This document shows positions 1 through 9,872 of a stretch of DNA of 64,000 bases, in pieces (positions within the stretch are counted from its first letter, which is position 1; every line of letters starts with the position of its first letter). The notes under the pieces were generated by a model. That model was not told the origin of the DNA, did not search any database, and saw only the letters and a list, made by a program, of their open reading frames with translations. The translations under genes were made by a program, and so were the position numbers. The stretch is from positions 62,001 to 126,000 of the forward strand of contig JBECUI020000024.1 in assembly GCA_040954595.2 (NCBI GenBank), given 5' to 3'. The DNA comes from Balanoglossus misakiensis (lineage: Eukaryota; Hemichordata).

Positions 1-1856
1 TGATAGTCCTGTCGACAGCATTGTATGCAGTCCAGAAAAAAGAAAACCCGATGTAAACAAGCAGACGAAATTCAGTCCTGACCTTGGTTCGTGTACAGGT
101 AGCAATAGCAGCCACAGTTCCTGTAGTGATCATAACCTAGCCACAGTTACTAAACTGTTGTTTGAGCATAACAAGCGTGCCGCTTTACCACCGCAATCGA
201 TACCCGTGTTCGATGGGGACCCATTGCAGTATAAATCATTTATACGTGCCTTTCGGCATGGCATAGAATCTAACACTGAAGATCCTGATGATCGTTTGTA
301 TTACTTGGAGCAGTATACACGTGGTGAACCGAGAGAAATAGTGAGCAGTTGCATTCACATGGAAGCGAATGAAGGATACGAAAGAGCCAGAAAATTGCTT
401 GAAACTGAGTTCGGCAATCCATACGTGACGGCCAGAGCCTACACCAAGCAAGCAGAAATCCGAGGATAAGACCGCTTTGAAAGATTTCGCTCTTTTCTTG
501 ACCAAGTGTGAAAATGCTATGAAAGGTGAATCACATCTGAGAGAGCTCAACCACTACAAAAACTTGCAAATGTTGGTTTACAAACTGCCTTTCAAGTTGA
601 GAGACCGGTGGTGCAGCAGAACATACAGTATCGTACAACAACGATCAGTGCAGTTCAAAGATCTTGTGGAATTTGTCAACAGGGAAGCCAAGATAATGTC
701 CCAAGAGGTGTTTGGTAACCTCGCCGGCATTCCATCCAAGGACAAGGGAGCAAAGAACATCAAGAAAGCAACTAGTGGTACACAAAGACGCAACGCCTAC
801 ACAGTCAGCACAGAGACTGTCACTCCGTGTTTGTGTTGTGCAGACAGTACACATGAATTTCAAGACTGTCAAGTGTTTGCCTCCAAGGCTTACGATGACA
901 AGAAACGGCTCATAAAAACAAAAGGGTTATGTTTTGGTTGCCTGAAAGATGGAAAACATATGGTGAAAGACTGTACAAGCAAGCTGACTTGTGAAAAATG
1001 TGGCAAGCTGCATCTGACCGTGTTGCACTTCAACAAAACCAAAGACCAGTCTGGAAAACCCGTGTTAACGAATGTGGGGATGATTGACGCATCATGTAGA
1101 TCTGCGGGGAATGGAGAGTGTGCATATAAACCCGTGATTATTCCCGTCAAGGTCAAATGTAGATCGAGTGGTCTTAGTGTACAAACGTACGCCTTTATTG
1201 ACAACGGCAGTGACACAGTATTCTGTACGGAAACACTTCGTCGACAACTGAACGTCGGTGGTAAGAAAACAAAGATTATGCTGAACACTATCACTGGAAG
1301 TAAATCAGCTGATAGTCGTGTTATCAAGGGTCTAGAAGTTTCAGATCTTGATGAGCATTACATCATCAAACTTCCAGCTACATATACGCAAGAGAAAATT
1401 CCTGCTTCGAAAGATCTCATCGTTACACAAGATGACATTGGCGAGTATCCTTATTTGCGTAAGGTACGCCTGCCTGAGATAGATGCGGAAATAGGCCTAC
1501 TCATCGGTGGTAACGTTCCTGAAGCGTTTGAACCATGGGAAGTGATAAACAGTAATGGAGATGGACCATTTGCCGTACGTACCCGTTTAGGCTGGTTCGT
1601 AAATGGTTTCCTTACGGGGGCTGGCGTGTCAGAAAATGAAACTGCCGCAACAGTCTGTGGAATACAAGTTGGACCGGCGATTGATCAGCAGTTAATCAAC
1701 CTCTTCAATCACGAGTTCAGCGAGCGCATCATAAATGACAAACCCGAAGTTTCGGTTGAAGATAGAAAGTTCATGAGGATTGCGTACGAACAAACGCAGT
1801 TTGTTGATGGTCATTACCAGGTGCCATTACCGTTTCGTGATGACGGTGTTACGATG
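1..1856 (+). pseudogene. BEL-1 gag-protease fragment, copy A (window edge)
   Basis: This is the gag and aspartic protease part of a BEL/Pao LTR retrotransposon, cut by the window start. Two frames cover it: 2-469 (capsid-like gag, with the motif PVFDGDPLQYKSFIRAF) and 477-1865. The second frame carries three Cys/His knuckles: CX2CX4HX4C near 834-875, CX2CX5HX4C near 931-972, and CX2CX3HX4H near 991-1029. A protease-like segment follows near 1195-1225 (IDNGSDTVFC) and 1498-1515 (LLIGGNVP). The frames are separated by a TAA at 467-469; shifting by one base just before it restores a continuous BEL-type gag. Homology to BEL pol stops at about 1856 and the frame then ends after two foreign codons. 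No RT or integrase is present in this copy, so it cannot be autonomous. It is nearly identical to 4852-6707. Confidence 0.9.
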
Positions 1857-2138
1857 TCTGCATAGACAGTATGTACATAGTATGCATAGTGGTGACTGTG
1901 AGGTGTATCTGACAATGAAATCATGGTGTACTACAACAGACTACACTGGTCCAACTCTCCTTTTTCTGACATTGATTGGTAATTTGGCAATTTTTAAAAA
2001 CATTTTTTTTTCTTTTTGATTATTTCTAATTTAAGAATTTTATGTATATTTTTTCAATCAATAAAATTATTGCCAGCCTTATAATTCTACATTTAGTTTT
2101 CTAACTCCATATCTGAATAATCACTGTAATTATTTGTA

Positions 2139-2369
2139 TCATTTTTCATATGCATTTGTTGTACTCTCTTGTAAATCTTCCTCAGGTAATTGGTATTCCT
2201 GTTCTACCTCTTCTATCTCTAGTATGTCAAACGTTTCAAAAGTATCCACCATTTCTTCATTCATAATCATTTCTAGAATTGAATCATCTTCACTTACTCT
2301 GTCAATATAACTTCTACTGGTGTTTTTACCACTTCTAGTGTTTTCACAGTTTGTTATGTATAGTGGTCT
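2139..2369 (-). other. Unassigned acidic open frame, 76 codons
   Basis: The minus strand is open for 76 codons from just after a stop (plus 2370-2372) to a TGA at 2139-2141. The translation is strikingly acidic, rich in Glu and Asp in its second half (for example VSEDDSILEMIMNEEM and EIEEVEQEYQLPEEDL), and starts with a basic Arg/Ser/Lys stretch. There is no early ATG, so it could be a terminal exon or the 3' end of a degraded retroelement polyprotein. I do not recognise a family. The composition looks coding, but it is short and untested. A second copy lies at 6990-7220. Confidence 0.3.
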
Positions 2370-2559
2370 TTATGGAGTTTAGAATGTTATTCCTTCCATC
2401 TGTGGCATTTGCCATAGACCTCAGCAGTCTATTTAAAACCAGCAAACTATCTCTACTCTTGGAGGAAAACACAAACGACCCCTTTCTCACCATTATGAAA
2501 AGCTTCACAAAGACAAAGTATGTTGCAGTTAAAAGACTGAAAATGACTATAGAAAAATA

Positions 2560-2800
2560 TGACTTGCATAGACAGACTGATAAATGCCCAATCAGTTACT
2601 ATGCCCAGACTGGACAAAAGCCTTTCACTGTCACTCTGCACAGACAGCCCAGACAAATGCCAGTTCACACACACACACACCCTGCAAAGACTAGACTAAA
2701 TATCAGTTCACAAAAACTCTGCACAGTGCAGACTAGACAATTGTCAGTCAAGCTAAAACCACACAGACTACTCCTACACAGACTGGAAAATGCCTGTTCA
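2560..2800. repeat. Degenerate short tandem repeat (about 35-45 bp period)
   Basis: Variants of a phrase resembling CACAGACTGGACAAATGCC recur irregularly, with a small CA microsatellite near 2669-2680. The period is loose and the copies are diverged. The same block is present at about 7411-7651. It explains the odd composition of the overlapping 155-codon plus-strand open frame, which I do not call a gene. Confidence 0.4.
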
Positions 2801-3200
2801 GTAATACTCAAACAATAACAGTTAATGAAATTTACCTTTTTAATTTTTATTGTCAAATAAATACAATATAATATATAAAAGGTAACAACTGAGGAAAGCA
2901 AGATTAATAAAGGAAACTCCTGAATGCAAAAAAGTGTGGGAACTGGCCACCAACCACACTACACGCAGACTCACTAAAAGTAAAACACCGATCGATCAGC
3001 ACAGACGCACTTCTTTCTTCGTTGTCTCCTGAAAGACAAAGAAACAAACTGTAAGGCGTACGATAATTATTGGTGAAGTTCTCAACAAGAGATTTGAGAA
3101 ACACTTGCTCCGGCTTCCACACACACACGACACTGCTGCAACAGTGCACGCCAAGCAAGGAATGATGCTGCCCGGGAAACTTTCCCTCCGGCGCGCTTAC

Positions 3201-3554
3201 TTAAAGGGACAAAGTCTCTCTCTCGCTGCCCTTTTTCCACTAATTATGTTTGATACAAGACACTGTTTATGTTAATGTACATGTGGATATATAGTAAATC
3301 TACATTCGACCACACACAACTTCCATCCCACTTGTAAGATATGAGAGTAAAAACTCGCCCAAAATGAATAAATGGTAAAGAACGATTATTCATTTTGGCG
3401 ATTTTTTTCACTCTCCTGTCTATAAGAGGGATGGAAGTTGTGTGTGGTTGAACGTTGATTCACTATATATCCACATGTAGAATAACAAACGGTGTCTTGT
3501 ATCAAATATAATTAATGGAAAAAAGGCAGCTAGAGAGAGACTTTGTCCCTTTAA
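3201..3554. mobile_element. Palindromic MITE flanked by TTAA, copy 1
   Basis: The two halves are inverted copies of about 165-170 bp around a small central loop near 3371-3386. The ends read TTAAAGGGACAAAG and CTTTGTCCCTTTAA, so the element starts and ends in TTAA. Arms pair over long matches, for example the tract containing CACACACAACTTCCATCCC with its complement near 3431-3446. There is no coding capacity. TTAA target duplications are typical of piggyBac-type transposases, so a non-autonomous piggyBac-like origin is the best guess, but TTAA could also be part of the terminal repeat. An almost identical copy is at 8052-8405, duplicated with its surroundings rather than independently inserted. 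Confidence 0.75.
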
Positions 3555-3563
3555 GGTCTACGA

Positions 3564-3727
3564 TGACGTCTGGACACCTACTGTCCCATCATTGCGCCAA
3601 AAATCATGTCCAATCAGAGCTCTCAGCAAGAAAATTACGAAATTGGACCGGGACATAATGATCTAAAATAGCTTGCCACAGTCGCGCATTCGCTACTTCC
3701 GGGTATGGATTCCTTCCGCCGCCATGT
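3564..3727 (+). promoter_or_regulatory. Promoter-like motif cluster (CRE, CCAAT, ETS, YY1-like), copy 1
   Basis: Within 165 bp just downstream of the MITE lie TGACGTC (3564-3570, CRE half-palindrome), CCAATCA (3610-3616, NF-Y type), ACTTCCGGG (3695-3703, ETS type) and CCGCCGCCATGTT (3716-3728, YY1 type). This combination in this order is characteristic of TATA-less animal promoters. A near-consensus splice donor reading CG|GTAAGT lies on the minus strand at 3995-4002. The motifs are seen directly; promoter activity is inference. The nearest coding sequence downstream on the plus strand is the BEL-1 gag at 4511. Confidence 0.4.
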
Positions 3728-4210
3728 TAGAACACGGTACATACACACATTCAGTAAACAGGCGTTCGCAATTTTTCCGGACCTTGAGCAGACTAAAAAT
3801 ACGCAAATTTCGATAAAACAATAATCAACTCAACGATTTATGTCAATTTTCGATTTTTAAAAACCGGCACTTAGACGCGGGGCAGTGTTGAAAATCACAG
3901 AAAAATCGTGAAAGTCCGTACGGGCACACCACTCGAAACGCGTATAACCTAATTCTTTGGACTAACAATGGCGTGAAATATGATAGAAACAGCAACTTAC
4001 CGGGTATACGTCAGTTTCGGGATGAGAATAATTCTTCTAACGCAGTATTAAGCTGGAAAAGTGAGATTATCGGTACCTCGGGAAAAAATCCTAACGGACA
4101 CATACTTAAGCACGGGGGCGCTGTTCATTTGAAATGATTTTATGCAAATGCATGTAAATTAGGTACCCTGAAATCAGACTGAGTAGTATTAATAGCAAGG
4201 CATCTATAAT

Positions 4211-4510
4211 CTAAATATCTGGAACAATATTCCCCTGTCTATAAGAAGTATATACAGTCTGTCACAGTTCAAGTCACAACTACGTAACTTTTTTCACACT
4301 AAATTTATAAATGAAGGTTCATCACTTGATTAGATTTCATGAATGTTTCCGCCATTGCGACTTGATTTGATTTTTTCAGTGTGTTTTTTTTTCCTTGTTG
4401 TATTCATTCTCATTTTGCCTTTGAGGGCTCTGTTGTATATTACAATTCTACTTTGTAACACAGACTACCCTCTTTAAATAAAGCATAATAATAATAATAA
4501 TAATAATAAT
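4211..4510 (+). mobile_element. 5'-truncated LINE 3' end with (AAT)n tail
   Basis: Comparison with the other spacer, where CATCTATAAT runs straight into CGCAGCCGCAG at 9051-9071, shows an insertion of about 300 bp here. It ends in an AATAAA-containing segment followed by about seven ATA/AAT triplets, the usual tail of a 5'-truncated CR1/Jockey-like LINE. No coding remains. The repeated tail hides any target duplication. The insertion is absent from the second spacer, so it post-dates the tandem duplication or was lost from one copy. Confidence 0.7.
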
Positions 4511-6707
4511 CGCAGCCGCAGTGAAACGGGCAGAACTGATGACTCGTATGGCAGGTTTGGAGGAAAAACAGAAATTAGACGAATTGGAATTCAAAATAAA
4601 CGAAGAACAATCCAAAATAAACAAACAAAAACAATTGTTGGAAATCAAAACAGAAATTGCTGAACAGAATGCAATAATCGAAGTGTATCGTCATTTGAAA
4701 ATGGTGAAGATGAAAGTAGTTTACAAGAATACAACCTACAAGATCTCTTTAAGACACCCGCTGCATTTCGGGGCAACATCAAGATGAAGAGTTCAAGTGC
4801 TAGCAACTTGGGTAGTTTCCACACATGTGATAGTCCCAACGTTACTAAGTCTGATAGTCCTGTCGACAGCATTGTATGCAGTCCAGAAAAAAGAAAACCC
4901 GATGTAAACAAGCAGACGAAATTCAGTCCTGACCTTGGTTCGTGTACAGGTAGCAATAGCAGCCACAGTTCCTGTAGTGATCATAACCTAGCCACAGTTA
5001 CTAAACTGTTGTTTGAGCATAACAAGCGTGCCGCTTTACCACCGCAATCGATACCCGTGTTCGATGGGGACCCATTGCAGTATAAATCATTTATACGTGC
5101 CTTTCGGCATGGCATAGAATCTAACACTGAAGATCCTGATGATCGTTTGTATTACTTGGAGCAGTATACACGTGGTGAACCGAGAGAAATAGTGAGCAGT
5201 TGCATTCACATGGAAGCGAATGAAGGATACGAAAGAGCCAGAAAATTGCTTGAAACTGAGTTCGGCAATCCATACGTGACGGCCAGAGCCTACACCAAGC
5301 AAGCAGAAATCCGAGGATAAGACCGCTTTGAAAGATTTCGCTCTTTTCTTGACCAAGTGTGAAAATGCTATGAAAGGTGAATCACATCTGAGAGAGCTCA
5401 ACCACTACAAAAACTTGCAAATGTTGGTTTACAAACTGCCTTTCAAGTTGAGAGACCGGTGGTGCAGCAGAACATACAGTATCGTACAACAACGATCAGT
5501 GCAGTTCAAAGATCTTGTGGAATTTGTCAACAGGGAAGCCAAGATAATGTCCCAAGAGGTGTTTGGTAACCTCGCCGGCATTCCATCCAAGGACAAGGGA
5601 GCAAAGAACATCAAGAAAGCAACTAGTGGTACACAAAGACGCAACGCCTACACAGTCAGCACAGAGACTGTTACTCCGTGTTTGTGTTGTGCAGACAGTA
5701 CACATGAATTTCAAGACTGTCAAGTGTTTGCCTCCAAGGCTTACGATGACAAGAAACGGCTCATAAAAACAAAAGGGTTATGTTTTGGTTGCCTGAAAGA
5801 TGGAAAACATATGGTGAAAGACTGTACAAGCAAGCTGACTTGTGAAAAATGTGGCAAGCTGCATCTGACCGTGTTGCACTTCAACAAAACCAAAGACCAG
5901 TCTGGAAAACCCGTGTTAACGAATGTGGGGATGATTGACGCATCATGTAGATCTGCGGGGAATGGAGAGTGTGCATATAAACCCGTGATTATTCCCGTCA
6001 AGGTCAAATGTAGATCGAGTGGTCTTAGTGTACAAACGTACGCCTTTATTGACAACGGCAGTGACACAGTATTCTGTACGGAAACACTTCGTCGACAACT
6101 GAACGTCGGTGGTAAGAAAACAAAGATTATGCTGAACACTATCACTGGAAGTAAATCAGCTGATAGTCGTGTTATCAAGGGTCTAGAAGTTTCAGATCTT
6201 GATGAGCATTACATCATCAAACTTCCAGCTACATATACGCAAGAGAAAATTCCTGCTTCGAAAGATCTCATCGTTACACAAGATGACATTGGCGAGTATC
6301 CTTATTTGCGTAAGGTACGCCTGCCTGAGATAGATGCGGAAATAGGCCTACTCATCGGTGGTAACGTTCCTGAAGCGTTTGAACCATGGGAAGTGATAAA
6401 CAGTAATGGAGATGGACCATTTGCCGTACGTACCCGTTTAGGCTGGTTCGTAAATGGTTTCCTTACGGGGGCTGGCGTGTCAGAAAATGAAACTGCCGCA
6501 ACAGTCTGTGGAATACAAGTTGGACCGGCGATTGATCAGCAGTTAATCAACCTCTTCAATCACGAGTTCAGCGAGCGCATCATAAATGACAAACCCGAAG
6601 TTTCGGTTGAAGATAGAAAGTTCATGAGGATTGCGTACGAACAAACGCAGTTTGTTGATGGTCATTACCAGGTGCCATTACCGTTTCGTGATGACGGTGT
6701 TACGATG
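4511..6707 (+). pseudogene. BEL-1 gag-protease fragment, copy B
   Basis: This is the second copy of the BEL/Pao gag-protease segment, with the same architecture as copy A but including the gag N-terminal coiled-coil region (near 4521-4690: AELMTRMAGLEEKQKLDELE). Relative to copy C it lacks one T in a run of four near 4693-4696, which shifts the frame; coding resumes at 4784-5320. The shared TAA between the gag halves lies at 5318-5320. The knuckle and protease frame covers 5328-6716. Homology to pol ends at about 6707, the same base as in copy A, and runs into TCTGCATAGACAG. It has no RT, RNase H or integrase. Confidence 0.9.
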
Positions 6708-8051
6708 TCTGCATAGACAGTATGTACATAGTATGCATAGTGGTGACTGTGAGGTGTATCTGACAATGAAATCATGGTGTACTACAACAGACTACACTGG
6801 TCCAACTCTCCTTTTTCTGACATTGATTGGTAATTTGGCAATTTTTAAAAACATTTTTTTTTCTTTTTGATTATTTCTAATTTAAGAATTTTATGTATAT
6901 TTTTTCAATCAATAAAATTATTGCCAGCCTTATAATTCTACATTTAGTTTTCTAACTCCATATCTGAATAATCACTGTAATTATTTGTATCATTTTTCAT
7001 ATGCATTTGTTGTACTCTCTTGTAAATCTTCCTCAGGTAATTGGTATTCCTGTTCTACCTCTTCTATCTCTAGTATGTCAAACGTTTCAAAAGTATCCAC
7101 CATTTCTTCATTCATAATCATTTCTAGAATTGAATCATCTTCACTTACTCTGTCAATATAACTTCTACTGGTGTTTTTACCACTTCTAGTGTTTTCACAG
7201 TTTGTTATGTATAGTGGTCTTTATGGAGTTTAGAATGTTATTCCTTCCATCTGTGGCATTTGCCATAGACCTCAGCAGTCTATTTAAAACCAGCAAACTA
7301 TCTCTACTCTTGGAGGAAAACACAAACGACCCCTTTCTCACCATTATGAAAAGCTTCACAAAGACAAAGTATGTTGCAGTTAAAAGACTGAAAATGACTA
7401 TAGAAAAATATGACTTGCATAGACAGACTGATAAATGCCCAATCAGTTACTATGCCCAGACTGGACAAAAGCCTTTCACTGTCACTCTGCACAGACAGCC
7501 CAGACAAATGCCAGTTCACACACACACACACCCTGCAAAGACTAGACTAAATATCAGTTCACAAAAACTCTGCACAGTGCAGACTAGACAATTGTCAGTC
7601 AAGCTAAAACCACACAGACTACTCCTACACAGACTGGAAAATGCCTGTTCAGTAATACTCAAACAATAACAGTTAATGAAATTTACCTTTTTAATTTTTA
7701 TTGTCAAATAAATACAATATAATATATAAAAGGTAACAACTGAGGAAAGCAAGATTAATAAAGGAAACTCCTGAATGCAAAAAAGTGTGGGAACTGGCCA
7801 CCAACCACACTACACGCAGACTCACTAAAAGTAAAACACCGATCGATCAGCACAGACGCACTTCTTTCTTCGTTGTCTCCTGAAAGACAAAGAAACAAAC
7901 TGTAAGGCGTACGATAATTATTGGTGAAGTTCTCAACAAGAGATTTGAGAAACACTTGCTCCGGCTTCCACACACACACGACACTGCTGCAACAGTGCAC
8001 GCCAAGCAAGGAATGATGCTGCCCGGGAAACTTTCCCTCCGGCGCGCTTAC

Positions 8052-8405
8052 TTAAAGGGACACAGTCTCTCTCTCGCTGCCCTTTTTCCACTAATTATGT
8101 TTGATACAAGACACTGTTTATGTTAATGTACATGTGGATATATAGTAAATCTACATTCGACCACACACAACTTCCATCCCACTTGTAAGATATGAGAGTA
8201 AAAACTCGCCCAAAATGAATAAATGGTAAAGAACGATTATTCATTTTGGCGAGTTTTTTCACTCTCCTGTCTATAAGAGGGATGGAAGTTGTGTGTGGTT
8301 GAACGTTGATTCACTTTATATCCACATGTAGAATAACAAACGGTGTCTTGTATCAAATATAATTAATGGAAAAAAGGCAGCTAGAGAGAGACTTTGTCCC
8401 TTTAA
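8052..8405. mobile_element. Palindromic MITE flanked by TTAA, copy 2
   Basis: This is the second copy of the 354-bp inverted-repeat element at 3201-3554, again bounded by TTAA at 8052-8055 and 8402-8405. Flanks match those of copy 1, so it moved with the segmental duplication. Only isolated substitutions separate the copies, for example CACAG here versus CAAAG near the left end. Confidence 0.75.
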
Positions 8406-8414
8406 GGTCTACGA

Positions 8415-8579
8415 TGACGTCTGGACACCTACTGTCCCATCATTGCGCCAAAAATCATGTCCAATCAGAGCTCTCAGCAAGAAAATTACGAAATTGGACC
8501 GGGACATAATGATCTAAAATAGCTTGCCACAGTCGCGCATTCGCTACTTCCGGGTATGGATTCCTTCCGCCGCCATGTT
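8415..8579 (+). promoter_or_regulatory. Promoter-like motif cluster, copy 2
   Basis: The CRE-like, CCAAT, ETS-like and YY1-like motifs of 3564-3728 recur at the same spacing. The BEL-1 gag frame follows about 480 bp downstream. Whether this cluster drives the 5'-truncated BEL-1 copy is unknown. Confidence 0.35.
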
Positions 8580-9056
8580 AGAACACGGTACATACACACA
8601 TTCAGTAAACAGGCGTTCGCAATTTTTCCGGACCTTGAGCAGACTAAAAATACGCAAATTTCGATAAAACAATAATCAACTCAACGATTTATGTCAATTT
8701 TCGATTTTTAAAAACCGGCACTTAGACGCGGGGCAGTGTTGAAAATCACAGAAAAATCGTGAAAGTCCGTACGGGCACACCACTCGAAACGCGTATAACC
8801 TAATTCTTTGGACTAACAATGGCGTGAAATATGATAGAAACAGCAACTTACCGGGTATACGTCAGTTTCGGGATGAGAATAATTCTTCTAACGCAGTATT
8901 AAGCTGGAAAAGTGAGATTATCGGTACCTCGGGAAAAAATCCTAACGGACACATACTTAAGCACGGGGGCGCTGTTCATTTGAAATGATTTTATGCAAAT
9001 GCATGTAAATTAGGTACCCTGAAATCAGACTGAGTAGTATTAATAGCAAGGCATCT

Positions 9057-9872
9057 ATAATCGCAGCCGCAGTGAAACGGGCAGAACTGATGACTCGTAT
9101 GGCAGGTTTGGAGGAAAAACAGAAATTAGACGAATTGGAATTCAAAATAAACGAAGAACAATCCAAAATAAACAAACAAAAACAATTGTTGGAAATCAAA
9201 AAAGAAATTGCTGAACAGAATGCAATAATCGAAGTGTATCGTCATTTTGAAAATGGTGAAGATGAAAGTAGTTTACAAGAATACAACCTACAAGATCTCT
9301 TTAAGACACCCGCTGCATTTCGGGGCAACATCAAGATGAAGAGTTCAAGTGCTAGCAACTTGGGTAGTTTCCACACATGTGATAGTCCCAACGTTACTAA
9401 GTCTGATAGTCCTGTCGACAGCATTGTATGCAGTCCAGAAAAAAGAAAACCCGATGTAAACAAGCAGACGAAATTCAGTCCTGACCTTGGTTCGTGTACA
9501 GGTAGCAATAGCAGCCACAGTTTCTGTAGTGATCATAACCTAGCCACAGTTACTAAACTGTTGTTTGAGCATAACAAGCGTGCCACTTTACCACCGCAAT
9601 CGATACCCGTGTTCGATGGGGACCCATTGCAGTATAAATCATTTATACGTGCCTTTCGGCATGGCATAGAATCTAACACTGAAGATCCTGATGATCGTTT
9701 GTATTACTTGGAGCAGTATACACGTGGTGAACCGAGAGAAATAGTGAGCAGTTGCATTCACATGGAAGCGAATGAAGGATACGAAAGAGCCAGAAAATTG
9801 CTTGAAACTGAGTTCGGCAATCCATACGTGACGGCCAGAGCCTACACCAAGCAAGCAGAAATCCGAGGATAA
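9057..9872 (+). pseudogene. BEL-1 copy C gag, N-terminal half
   Basis: The frame is open from 9009; BEL-like coding is recognisable from about 9060, and the first in-frame ATG is at 9090. A charged, probably coiled-coil segment (AELMTRMAGLEEKQKLDELE through EIAEQNAIIEVYRHF) is followed by a Ser-rich linker. The capsid-like DUF1759-type region comes next (PVFDGDPLQYKSFIRAF, DDRLYYLEQYTRGEPREIV). Such gag polyproteins form the cytoplasmic virus-like particle. The frame stops at 9870-9872, where a one-base shift would join it to the next open frame. Copies A and B have the same break, so it predates the duplication. Confidence 0.85.

Larger units (their letters stand above)
1857..4210. other. 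Spacer of the tandem duplication, first copy
   Basis: This stretch lies between the broken end of one BEL-1 gag copy and the start of the next. It recurs almost base for base at 6708-9060. It is AT-rich at its left end with several polyadenylation-like AATAAA motifs. It then holds a short minus-strand acidic open frame, a degenerate short repeat, a palindromic MITE and a cluster of promoter-like motifs, all listed separately. A plus-strand open frame at 2351-2818 lies over the degenerate repeat and looks like nothing I recognise. I see no complete gene here. The spacer is probably the sequence that lay upstream of the 5'-truncated BEL-1 element before the unit was duplicated. Confidence 0.7.
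6708..9050. other. Spacer of the tandem duplication, second copy
   Basis: This is a near-identical repeat of 1857-4210, lacking the 300-bp LINE tail. It carries the second copies of the minus-strand acidic frame (6990-7220), the degenerate repeat (about 7411-7651), the MITE (8052-8405) and the promoter-like cluster (8415-8579). The join to BEL-1 gag lies near 9051, where the frame becomes coding-like without an obvious start. The normal BEL gag N-terminus, primer site and 5' LTR are absent. Confidence 0.7.

Noticed and set aside
2351-2818. A 155-codon open frame as a gene
   Set aside because: It lies across a degenerate short repeat and a CA microsatellite, has unusual His/Gln/Thr-rich composition from the repeat, and matches no family I know.
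1-6716. Domesticated host gag gene family
   Set aside because: Tandem gag copies are suggestive, but all share a frame break, copy B has another, and the duplication junction also carries spacer. Recent segmental duplication of a dead element explains them.
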